From Mesostigma viride (lineage: Eukaryota; Streptophyta; Mesostigmatophyceae; Mesostigmatales; Mesostigmataceae): a stretch of 64,000 nucleotides of DNA. Made by a program: the position numbers and the translations under genes. The stretch is from the NCBI GenBank assembly GCA_009746045.1, contig RPFO01000072.1, positions 590,105 through 654,104 on the forward strand. Direction: 5' to 3'. The notes under the pieces were generated by a model. That model worked only from the letters and a program-made list of their open reading frames with translations, was not told the origin of the DNA and made no database searches. Shown piece after piece: positions 24,497 through 33,885 of this stretch (its first letter is position 1; every line of letters begins with the position of its first letter).

Positions 24497-26110
24497 GTAG
24501 CCATGGCTGACGGCGGCGCTCATAACTTTCACGTTTGAGCACCGAATTTAGCCGTGAATATCACAATCGATGCGTCTTTCTACGACGCACATGCTGATAT
24601 AATTTTCCGAAGCTATTAAGCAATATACGATGAGCAAACGCCCCTCGACGCAACGCAGCCTGGCGGCTGCGCTCGGCAATGAAAATACGCCTGCAGCCTC
24701 GGCTGCAGCTTCGCCCATGCACCGGCCCAGACGGCAACGGTGACTCTAGTCGTGCCCTGGTGCTCGCCCAGCCTCCCGGGCTTGCCTCGCCATCTGCATC
24801 GCCTGAACCTAAGCGCAGTCGCTCTGCTGAGCCGCCCTGGGAAGAGACCTCCTTTGACGTCAACCGCCCCGGCTACTGGCAACGCAGCCCAGGATGGTTC
24901 ATGGAAGACGTGTTTTACGGGTCACACGCCTCGCTTCTAGCCCTGTGCGTGTACCTCACGTCCCACAACCGCGGCCGCTGGCCTGGTGATGGCCAGCTTG
25001 TCGACCCCGCCGAGGCTCTCCCAATCATTCACCGCATGAGTCGCCCCAAGCTTCAACGCTTCGCCCTCTGCTCCCTTGTTGGACGCTCCGAATCCGCGAT
25101 CTGGGCTTCCCCACCGCCCCCCCCCACCTTCCCCACCGAAGCCACCATCCGCACCCTCCTCAAGGAAGCTTTCGAGCAGCACGTGACCCCCCTTGCCGCA
25201 GATGTACGTGGCGGCGATTGGAGGCACGCTGGCTGCTGAGCTTCCCACCATCCCCACCGCCACCGCCACCCTCCTCGCCTCCACCCCCCCCCCCCTCCGC
25301 CTCCACCGACTCCATCACCGCCCAGCTCCGCGACATCGACCAGCGCCTCAAGGATAACGCAATTGCTATCGAGGTCTTGCAGAACACAGCAGGCCTCACC
25401 GCCCAGGCAGTGAAGGACATTGCCGCCAAGCCAGCCCCGGCTGCATGGCCTGGCCGGCGATGCTCCTCCCATCACGACCTGGGCGGACATGCTTAAGCAA
25501 CATACCACCTCAACCACCTCCGCCGTCGCAGCCCAGCTCCAGCGGCAGACGCTTGACCTCCGCGAGGAGGCCGAGCTCGCCAAGCGCAGCCTCAACGCCA
25601 TACTCAAGAACTTCGACATGGAAGAAGGTGAGAATTCCGAGAAGCTTGCACGTGCGTTTGAGAGCAAAATCCTTGCACGCATGGGCCTTCTTGGTGAGAT
25701 CAAGCTGACCGCCCACCGCCTCCCCCGCGCGCGGGGTAAGGCTGCCAGGGGCGCCTCCGCTTCTTCTCATCTTTGAGAGCCCAGCGGACAAGATTTCGTT
25801 TCTCAGACGCCGCAAGCGGCTCGAGAAGACTCACTTCACCGTGGACGACGACTTGACCCTGGCACAGCAACAACGGCGACGGGAGCTATGGCCGACCTAC
25901 CTCCAGCTCCGGCAGACCAAGGCGGGCCAGCCGGTGTACTGGAAGGGGGCGGCCATCTACGTCGGCCACAAGCCCTGGCACGCGACCCCCTCGACCACCG
26001 CGGCCCCAGCAACTCCAGCCCCAGCCTAGGGGAATACAGCAGCAGTAGTGTAGAATAGTTAGTAGACCGTGGCCTTGTACATGCCCGCCTACTACAGGCA
26101 CTATACCAGC
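24497..26110 (+). mobile_element. 5' part of a non-LTR (L1-like) retrotransposon, copy A
   Basis: It is near-identical over most of its length to the inverted block at about 49.9-51.6 kb. It begins at a GTAGCCATGGCTGACG segment, contains a broken ORF1 and then a shared spacer including AGTAGACCGTGGCC and TGTACATGCCCGCCTACTAC. No ORF2 follows. Past about 26400 it passes into the LINE-associated motif repeats. Confidence 0.8.
24630..26029 (+). pseudogene. LINE ORF1 protein (frameshifted)
   Basis: It starts MSKRPSTQRSLAAALGNEN and shifts frame near 24720, near 25235-25300 (poly-C/poly-P) and again near 25770. In order: a disordered N-terminus with SPEPKRSRSA; a helix around LQRFALCSLVGRSESAIW; a heptad-like coiled coil (DIDQRLKDNAIAIEVLQNTA, LREEAELAKRSLNAILKNFD); and a C-terminal block RRELWPTYLQLRQTKAGQPV followed by YWKGAAIYVG. 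That last block is a hallmark of L1-type ORF1 nucleic-acid-binding proteins (family knowledge). The intact-frame parts agree with copy B at 49993-51449. Confidence 0.75.
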
Positions 26111-26359
26111 TGAGGCCTAGCATTTTTAGTCATGTACATGTGTGCCTATGATGAGCCACCCTCCAGATGATGCCTAGCTTTATTTAATTATGCAGTGCCC
26201 ATGCAGGGAGTCACTCTCTGCTGAGAAGCCATGCCCTAGCTCTCGTATAGCCATGATGATCTTCCCCCACCTGGCATGCTCCCCCTTAGCTGGGCATAGC
26301 GTGATAGACCATGAGGGTGCAGGTGCCCTGGTGCACCTAGAGCAAGGGTAGCTTACATT

Positions 26360-26600
26360 CCCACCCTTGCATGAAGTAGCCTAGAATGTATTAAAAGCCA
26401 TATGCCCCTTCTCAGGGATATGTGCTACATCTACTCCCAACGGAGTGATGTTGATAATTAATTAATACAAGGGCCAGAGCAGGACGTTTAGTTTACACCC
26501 TGCACTTGCAGCAAGTAGCCCAGAATGTATTAAAAGTCAAATGCTCGCCCTTCTCAGGGATATGTGCTACATGTACTTCCAACGGAGCTATGTTCCAGTT
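26360..26600. repeat. 141-bp tandem duplication containing the LINE-associated motif
   Basis: The blocks at 26363-26452 and 26504-26594 share GTAGCCNAGAATGTATTAAA and TCAGGGATATGTGCTACAT, followed by TCCCAACGGAG or TTCCAACGGAG. The same motif recurs at about 49595-49640 (minus), 51623-51665 and 54250-54290. Confidence 0.85.
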
Positions 26601-27690
26601 TGATATAAGGGCCACTACGGTACTAGTGTTTGTGGTGAAGGCCCTCGGGTTTAGTAGGCCGGGTTATAGGGTTTACCTAGAAAGTGCATGATGTAGGGTA
26701 GATGTTTCCCATGAGGGAGACAGGATAGAAACGATGGCGAACCAATCTCGCCCGACACGGCGCAGCAAATACGCATGAAAAAAGCGTAGGTCTCCTGCAG
26801 TATATCCTACTGTATAGGCCCGGTGCCAGGTGCCTACCCGTGACCGCGCATGCAAGCGAAAACGTCAAAATTTGCCGAACATGCGCGACGAGCTAGGCTG
26901 GCACCCTTGACCACCTGCAAGCTGGCACTTACCATGCACACGCCAAAAACGTATAGTGAGCGCCCGGTCGCCGGCACCCGCGAAGCGAGTCATCCATTCC
27001 AGGGATCCGGGCCAACGGATAAGCACTGTCACCTGCAGCACGTTGCAGCGATGGAACACAGGACGAGGATGCAGGATGTCAGGGGGCATCTACGCCTGCA
27101 CGAGGGACACCGTTGTCCTTCGCCTCCTAGCTAGCAGGTCCGGACCATGACCGCCAGTACGAATTCAGTTGCCTCTGCGCACTGGTCTAAAATCACGCGA
27201 GTCTTATTCTTACCTTGCTCGTTCCCTCCACCAAGGCGTCTCACGGAACGCTCGGGAGGCCCACCCTCATCCCAATCCCGAGACATCTATGGAAGCATTC
27301 TGTGGAATCGGTCGGCACCTGGGCCAACGCACGTACGCAACGAGCCTCGGGTTTCGATGCCCCCATCGGTGCTGCTCAAAATACCAAACCAACACACACC
27401 GTGACTGCACCGCGCTGCACACTGGTCAGCAGCCTGGTGTCCCGGACGAGGCAACGAATTTCATCGTGCATGTCCGGGCCAAGAACAATTAAAGTAATAT
27501 GTGGGGCCGACCAGGCAGCTGCCGAGCGTGCCCCACCACCCTCTCTCTAGAGAGAGAAAGAGAGGAGTTGTTGTTGTTGGAACACAGTCGGGACGCGACA
27601 CATCGCGCAGATCACAAATGTCTTTTATAGACCACTAGACCGTTGATTTCAAATATATTTTCAATCGTGGCACTGGTCAACTAGGTATCT
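26600..27690. other. no supported gene
   Basis: Short ORFs only. A CTCTCTCTAGAGAGAGAAAG palindrome lies at about 27539-27560. I see no splice-consistent coding chain or known domain. Confidence 0.5.
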
Positions 27691-27699
27691 TACCATGGG

Positions 27700-28245
27700 G
27701 CACAAGTCAAGGCAAGGGACCACTTGGTCTCGCACCCCCGAGTTTGGCACAAGTCGAGCACCATTTGGGCGCAAGGCAAAGTTGCGGACATGAGCAGCAT
27801 ATCCTACTCTGAAAATGGATCGCAGCATGTTGGTGACCGCGCCGTCCAGCTTGCGGGCCAGGTCGGCGGTGAGGGTCCACGTCTCGGCCCCATACGTGAG
27901 AACAGGAAGGACGAGGACCTAATTAAACAGGTCCTGTTTCTCGATCTGGCCCAGGGGCTTGCGCCACAGGGCCCGGTACTGGCGTAAAGCGTGCCAGGCG
28001 AGGGAGATGCGATGGTCCACATCAACCTCGCAGCTGGGAAGCAGGCTGCCCAGCAGCTTGACGCGGTCTCGATACAGGACGCGAGAGCCGTCTAGGAGAT
28101 AGAGGGGTGGCGGTGAGTGGGTGAGCCCAATCGCCAGAGCCTCTGTCTTCTTGCTGACCTCAAGCCCCACTGCACGGGCCCTGATAGCCAGGCAGTCAAG
28201 CCATGTCTGCACGTGCCCAGTGTCCTCGAAAAGGGTGGTGTCGTC
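27700..28245 (-). pseudogene. LINE ORF2 C-terminal part (continues the LINE interrupted at 48.3 kb)
   Basis: On the minus strand, starting at 28245, the text is DDTTLFEDTGHVQTWLDCLA, then RAVGLEVSKKTEALAIG, VKLLGSLLPSCEVD and, in a shifted frame, LTYGAETWTLTADL with ARKLDGAVTNMLR. This is the segment just downstream of the RT YADD motif plus the thumb/connection of an L1-like ORF2. It aligns by eye with the plus-strand ORF2 at 53.3-53.7 kb. The upstream half (up to YAD) lies at 48331 and beyond. The LTR element at 28246-48325 separates the two halves. Confidence 0.85.
28241..28245. repeat. target-site duplication TCGTC (left)
   Basis: TCGTC precedes the 5' LTR here and follows the 3' LTR at 48326-48330. 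With one copy removed the LINE reads ...TAC GCC GAC GAC ACC..., a normal YADD. Confidence 0.85.
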
Positions 28246-28862
28246 AGTTAACGTAAAGGATTTACGTTAGATGGATAGAGATTGTTACGCTCTTTCCAGC
28301 GGCACCTTGAACGCCTCATTTGGTTAAGGAACGTAAAAGTTATGACGTTTCCTAGGCTGTGCCGACAGTACCCGGCGCGCCACTGTGGGCGCGTACGGAC
28401 ACAGGATGTACAAGTGTCACTTTGATAGTCCGCAGGACGTTGACAGGACTTGTACAGGACTTGATGGTCAATTGATAGGTAGGTGTGCTGTAGCGCGCCA
28501 GGACCTATGAGACAATTGATGCTGACCAGTGTACGGATAGGTCCACAGGACTAGCCGTATGGACAATTGATAGATCTGCGCGCCAAAGGCGTGCCAGAGT
28601 CTGTGTAATCAATTGATTGACAGTTCAGCTGTGACAGTGCAGCTGAATACTTGGACGCGTCCCTAACAACCTATATGAGTGACTTGGTCACACCGGGACG
28701 CTAGTTCTTGCGTGCACGTTCTCTTGGCACTGCGACCCTGTCGCCTGTGCTGCGTGCAGTCTTGGAAGTGACGTGACTTACGTCTGTGTTTCCTGATTAT
28801 TAATAAAGGCAACTTCCTGCAAGAACCATGGCGGAATTCGTGGCATTCTTACCCTCACAACT
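28246..28862 (+). repeat. 5' LTR of the outer element
   Basis: It begins AGTTAACGTAAAGGATTTAC and ends CTTACCCTCACAACT. The termini AGTT...AACT are inverted repeats but not the usual TG...CA. It contains AATAAA at 28802-28807 near its 3' end. It differs from the 3' LTR by an indel near 28608 (AGAGTCTGTG versus AGAACTCTGTG). The primer site after it (CGTATTACACGC...) does not match the initiator-Met tRNA pattern and I cannot assign it. Confidence 0.9.
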
Positions 28863-28886
28863 CGTATTACACGCTCTGTCAAAAAG

Positions 28887-29597
28887 ATGCCAAATTCGGA
28901 AGAATTTCGGATTCCGGGCGATGAGGAAATAGCCGCTCCGCCGGCTGGTTCTTCGTCAAGACCGACGGTGCCGTCGTGGCAACAATTGCTCGACGAAGTT
29001 ACAGTTTCGCTCGACGAGCTTCATCGTCAGCAGCGTGCAGGTCACGCATTGCTCGGGGATAACCCCGAGGACCCCGATTTGCCAGCACTGGTGCCGGCGG
29101 TACGCGCATTATTGGACCAAATCCGCAACATTTTATCGACATTTACGGTCCAGGTGCGGGGAGGTTTGCGGTCGGTGACCGAAGTCACGACTGCCATTGA
29201 GGAGTTGGACAACATCATCTCTTCACTCACCGGTTACCAGAGAAACCTGCAAAACTGGGCATCGCTTCGCACGGGGGGCGCGCCGGCGGTGTCAACAAAT
29301 TTGTTTCAAGATCTCGCGCTGCTATCGCTGCTCACTCGCGGCGTACGCAGTCGTGAGCGCCAGGTTTTAATTAATCTGGTGGCATTTCTCGCCTCTGTGC
29401 GAGAGTGGATTCCCGCGGGGTGGGAATTATTGACGATCTTTACACATCCTCTGCGCCTCGTCGCGCGTCGGCGCGTCGGCACTTACGCGGCGGGGAGCAC
29501 GCCGGTTTTAATTCATACCGGTGCAGGTCCGGAGCTGGATATGGAGGATCGAGAGTTCGTATACACGTACTGCGACTTCAGGGGCCTTGACTACTAG
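28887..29597 (+). CDS. hypothetical 236-aa protein between LTR and gag
   Basis: Not recognised. The ORF starts 24 bp after the 5' LTR (MPNSEEFRIPGDEE) and ends CDFRGLDY at TAG. It is acidic at the N-terminus and largely helical: WQQLLDEVTVSLDELHRQQR, and ALVPAVRALLDQIRNILSTF with heptad spacing. A Leu-rich stretch LFQDLALLSLLTRGV precedes a basic patch (RLVARRRVG). No zinc knuckle, protease motif or membrane segment is present. Its position suggests an element-encoded accessory protein or an extra Gag-like capsid domain. The ORF is intact while gag downstream is broken. Start chosen as the first ATG after the LTR. Confidence 0.6.
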   Translation: MPNSEEFRIPGDEEIAAPPAGSSSRPTVPSWQQLLDEVTVSLDELHRQQRAGHALLGDNPEDPDLPALVPAVRALLDQIRNILSTFTVQVRGGLRSVTEVTTAIEELDNIISSLTGYQRNLQNWASLRTGGAPAVSTNLFQDLALLSLLTRGVRSRERQVLINLVAFLASVREWIPAGWELLTIFTHPLRLVARRRVGTYAAGSTPVLIHTGAGPELDMEDREFVYTYCDFRGLDY

Positions 29598-29763
29598 GTC
29601 GGCCTAATTTTCTTTCGCAGTACTCGTCGACATATTTTGTCGATTTTCAGCGGCAATTCGCGGGGCGGGAGCGACACCGGCGCAGGCGGCAGTGGCGACA
29701 CAAAATTTTGTACATACTTTTCTGCTGTTTTGCTAAGGTGTTCTTTGAATAGCTTTGTGCAAG

Positions 29764-30876
29764 ATGGCTGAGGGACGCCGTAGCAAGGGCCCAGCCAGTG
29801 GGAATAATAATGGGGGTGCTGGTAGTGGAACCGCTCACGTAGATGACGTGGGGCTTACCGGAGAGATTACCAACCTTCCTCACAATAATAATAATGCACA
29901 AGCTGTTCATGGCTTTGATCTCACCACACAAGGTCTTTTAATTGTCAATCAGCTGCAGCCTGTAACATCTGACTCTAAGCCTAAGCAGGCTGAAGAGTTT
30001 GTGGAAGGTCTGGAAGGGTTCCCTAGCTTGTACGGTGGTACAAATTACTATCAGATCTGGATAGGAAGTAGCACTTTTGGCAAGTGTACTGACCAGATTA
30101 AGGACCTGACCAGGGAGTGCAAGAAGGCCAATAAGGCCTGGGCACTGTACGTGGCTGAGCTGAAGGAGCTGCTGGAGGACCAACGCAAGAAGGTCGGCAT
30201 CCATTGGCAGGACAAGTATCAAGGGTGGGAGGTCATTAGGGGGATCTCATCCAGAATTTCCTTAACTATTGCAAAATGGTTGAGGAAGGCAGGGCCCACG
30301 GTTTCAACGTGGCAGATAACATAGCCCTGACCAACTGGTTCAAGGTTTCTGGGCTGGATAAGGCTACACGTGGCTCTTTAAAGTCATGTGTGCCCCACAC
30401 TCAACCCTCAAGGCCTACAAGGTCATAATCAAACAAGCACTCGAGGCAGAGGAGCTGTTTGAGGGTGGAGTGCCAGCAGTGAAGGCTACCCAGGCAGGTG
30501 GGCGTACCCAGGGGGCTCCAAGACGTCTGAGGCTGACAGAAGCCAGGGAGGACGAGGGGCAACCATAACAAGCGCAAGGGCGATCATTCACCTGACTCTG
30601 ACAGGAGGTCACACTCCAAGTCGGTGTTCAGGCGGGTGGGTGGTAAGCCCAAGCAGGGCAACGCGCCTGACAACGGGGGCAGGCCAGGGCAAGTCAAAGA
30701 TACAATGCTACCTGTGCAAGGGGTGGGGGCATATCAAGAAGGAGTGTCCCAGCTTCAAGAAGTCCCAGGGCCAGGGCAGCAACAAGAATAACAACAACAA
30801 CAGCAAGAAGAACAACAACAAGTCCCAGGGCCAGCCTTCAAAGGGCAGTCAGCAAGAAGACAACAAGGAGCAGTGA
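29764..30876 (+). pseudogene. gag of the outer element (frameshifted)
   Basis: It starts MAEGRRSKGPASGNNNGG. The conserved-looking core is FVEGLEGFPSLYGGTNYYQI followed by a lysine-rich helix (DLTRECKKANKAWALYVAEL) up to 30324, where the frame breaks. Later frames continue with basic low-complexity sequence and a canonical CX2CX4HX4C zinc knuckle, CYLCKGWGHIKKEC, at about 30711-30752. A Gln/Asn/Lys-rich tail follows, ending at TGA 30874-30876. At least two frameshifts lie between 30240 and 30640. Confidence 0.75.
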
Positions 30877-31016
30877 CTGTCTGAGGCAACCCCTACACAC
30901 CTTAATTCACCCAGGGGGAGGCCAGGTGCTCCAATGCAGATTTTATATCTGGGCAACAAGAGGGTGATCTCCAGGTTCAGGGTGGCCCCAGGTCACCTGG
31001 AGAGGTACAGGTTCCT

Positions 31017-31560
31017 ATGAAGACGTCCTTGACAGCTGGTGCAGCTGTAAGAATGTCTGACCCCATGCATCCTCGTGCTGGGCACGAGGGTGGACCTCTC
31101 ATTTTGAGAGAAACCAATGTACAACCACAGAGGGGTGTGAAGGCCTCTGGTGGTATGCATGTGGTCCCTGCTGGCGGTCCAGGTGTTGGGCATGAGCAGG
31201 GTGACTCAGGCTCTGAGTCAGAACAGGATGGAAGTCAGCATGGTGATGCTGGACAACCTGACAGCACAGTCCTGACTGTGCCAGGGACTGCTTCCTCTGT
31301 GTACCAGGAGTTGGGTGCCCGAATCCACAACATGTTTGGGCATGCCACTTCTCTGTCAAACAACTTTGCCTTCCGTATGGGCAGGGCACCCCTTCTCAAG
31401 GCAGTGTCAGCAAGCTGCCTCACGGTGTAAGTGCCAGTTGTCCTCCAACAAGCCCAGGAAATCACATGCCAAAGCTCTACCTCAGAGCATTGGTGATCTG
31501 CAGTGTGATATCCAACACATCAGGGGCATGCAACTCAGTTGGTGTGCGTGGACAGGTACA
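31017..31560 (+). pseudogene. pre-integrase zinc-binding region of the outer pol
   Basis: The frame 31017-31430 ends with YQELGARIHNMFGHATSLSN and continues across a frameshift to KCQLSSNKPRKSHAKALPQS and GDLQCDIQHIRG. The H-X4-H and Cys pair fit the HHCC integrase zinc domain, and LQCD supplies the likely first catalytic Asp. Unlike typical copia elements there is no DSG/DTG protease between the zinc knuckle (about 30.75 kb) and this point. Confidence 0.65.
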
Positions 31561-33049
31561 CAAAATACAAGGTGCTAGAGCATTTACCTTCTATGAAGAA
31601 CAGGTACTTGCTGGCTGCCCTGCAGAATGTAAGAGCCAAGTTTCCTACCACAAGGATCCAGGTGGACATGCAGTTTCAGCATCTCAAGGGTGATCCTACC
31701 CTTCCTGAGTTGCTGGTTACACCTAGGGAGGCTCATGGGCAGCAGGGTGCTATCGAGAGGGCAATCCAGGAGGTCAAGAAATTGATCATCTCTGAAGACT
31801 GGGTACCCTTGTCTGCACCTGCACTTGTCAGGAGTGCATGGCTGAGGAACGTGGAGCAGCAGCTGAACAGCAGGGTTAACTTCTACTATGATGGAGTTGC
31901 TGTCAGCCCAATGGGTCTATATCATGGCCTGTGCCCACCACATGTGCTGGAGGGCTGGAAACATGCTGCACATGTCACCTTTGCCAAGCTGAGGGAGAAG
32001 GACCGGGGTTGGAAGATGCTGGAGCCACAAGTGGGTCAGAAGGTCCTAGCTTGGAAGGAACCTAGCCTTTATGGCAAACGTGGTAGCTGGAGTCCTGGGG
32101 TGGTTACCCAGGTTGATGAAGCTAGCCACGCATGCTTGGTCAGCAGGGAGGACGAACCAAAGCATGTGCACCGGCTGAGTTGGTCATATGTCAAGCCTAA
32201 CCTGATGAATGAGGGCAGTCAGGCACAAGGCTCACAGGATCTGCAGGATTTTCAGGTCCCAGGTGACATCACTGACGCAACGACCACATCTGTTGCAGGG
32301 GAATCTGTCAGCCCTGGCCAGGTTGCAGAGGTACTTGTTGAACAGGCTGCAAGGTCAACAGCTGGGGAGTCAACTGTCAAGCCCAAGGCACTAACCAAGC
32401 CCAGGGGGACAAGTTTGGCTGGATTAATTGGGGCTCTACAAAGAGCCAAGAAGCAGCCCAAGGTAGCCAAGCTCAGGTGGCATGGCAATCTGGGGCTGGA
32501 CACTGCCTTAGAGGTAGACACTAATTCTCAGGTTTCCATCATTGGGACCAGGGCTGCAGCAGGGTACAGCATGTCTGAACCCAGCTATCAGTTTGTGTCT
32601 GACTTCAGTGGCGGGGTACACGTGAAGGTACTGGGTGAGGTATTCATTCCTATCCTTGGACAGGACACTGCTTTTTGTGTCTTGGAGGGCTATCAAGGAC
32701 CTGCTCTTCTGGGGCAGAATTTCCTATGCCAGGATGGAGTAGTGATCACGTCCTCTCTCCTGACTAAGGAAGGGGCTGGTCAGGTCCCACTGATTAATTT
32801 CAGGACCACTCACCTATCACGTGCAGTAACCAGGTCGGTTAAGCGTGTGCAAGTGTGCCAGGGGCAGGAGCCCTTGGTTGATGACCTCATATTGCCAGCT
32901 GCTAGTCATCCAAGCAGTTTGGGCATTGGTCCTCACTCACTTGCTGGACACAGCCCTATCGACTACCAAGGCCTGGTGAAGCTCATGTCCTCTCCCATTA
33001 TGTGTCCCCAGGTAACACTGGGTCTGATTAAATCTGGGGAGGACTGGAT
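31539..33049 (+). CDS. integrase core and C-terminus followed by a retropepsin-like domain (outer pol, 5' half)
   Basis: In order: CVDRYTKYKVLEHL (integrase strand 2-3); RIQVDMQFQHL (second Asp, about 31.66 kb); HGQQGAIERAIQEVKKL (catalytic Glu region, about 31.74 kb); a long integrase C-terminus with GSWSPGVVTQVDEASHACLV (SH3/chromo-like fold); a Ser/Thr-rich linker; then GLDTALEVDTNSQVSIIGT (about 32.50 kb) and GPALLGQNFL (about 32.70 kb), the catalytic loop and psi-loop of an aspartic protease. The ORF is cut in the codon for Ile after EDW by the element at 33050, and the same frame resumes at 38043. The annotated stop at 33086 lies inside the inserted LTR. Confidence 0.75.
33045..33049. 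repeat. target-site duplication TGGAT (left); right copy at 38038-38042
   Basis: TGGAT lies directly before TGTCAAGG of the inner 5' LTR and directly after ...TTTCAACA of the inner 3' LTR. Confidence 0.92.
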
Positions 33050-33794
33050 TGTCAAGGACATGGTCCTTGTATTTGTACCCACCTGACCTGGCTAGATAGA
33101 TAGAGGCTCTTGTACAGGAGCCACTGTTTTTTATCCCGTTGGATTTGGCCTACAAATGAGAAAGTTGTGGCCAGTTTTAGTAATCAGGGATTAGTACCTA
33201 TGCCAAGTGGATCCTTATAGGCAGCTGACAAATCTGTCTATGTCAGCTGACCTATGACATGTCAGATGAGAATCTATGACAGGACAGTTGACTGATTGAC
33301 ATGTACACTGTGCATGTCAGATGTGGCGCTGATATGTTCACGCCAGATTTACTTCATCATCATCAGATCACACACAGAGAGATCTTTTATTAAATAGTTA
33401 GATTACTGTGCAGCAGTTACAAGTTAAGACTGTACATCAGTTACAAGATAAGGCTGTACAGCAGTTACAAGATAAGATTTATTCTTGTCTAGATCTGATT
33501 GGTAGCCTGTACACTGACCTAACCTGATTGGTGGCCTGAGTATTACATGAGAATATTCCTAGGCACATTCCTAGCCAGCCAATCAGGTCATTCCAGTTTT
33601 CTGCCTGTGTTTTTTCCTCGAGTTAATAAAACAACTGAGGAGCCTTGCCAAAGGTACTCCTCACTATCATTCTGCCTCAAACTGAGTCTCTGTCTCTTTG
33701 CTTCCATCCTCCATAGCCTGTACCTGCAAGGACAGGCACATTTGGGTTCCAATCACAAGCATTGTAGAAGGCAAACCCATTAGTTCTTTCAACA
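33050..33794 (+). repeat. 5' LTR of the inner element
   Basis: TG...CA termini. It contains a repeat of about 20 bp, CAGTTACAAGATAAG, three times at about 33411-33475 and AATAAA at about 33625. The one clear difference from the 3' LTR is A at about 33186 versus G near 37429, which implies recent insertion. Confidence 0.95.
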
Positions 33795-33812
33795 TGGTAT
33801 CGGAGGTTTGAT
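33795..33812 (+). promoter_or_regulatory. primer-binding site (initiator Met tRNA type)
   Basis: TGGTATCGGAGGTTTGAT starts immediately after the LTR. TGGTATC-GAG is the classic copia PBS complementary to the 3' end of tRNA-iMet. Confidence 0.85.
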
Positions 33813-33885
33813 GCCTACCCTGCATTTGAGGAGCAGAGACATTCATCTGACTACCCCAGAGACAACACCCAGACCCAGATCAACC

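Noticed and set aside
24103..24542. Overlapping ORFs of GSWLVAR / HEPRATS repeats
   Set aside because: They are translations of the heptamer array and adjacent poly-G.
26408..26600. The LINE-associated motif as a hammerhead ribozyme
   Set aside because: No CTGANGA core with a matching GAAA was found.
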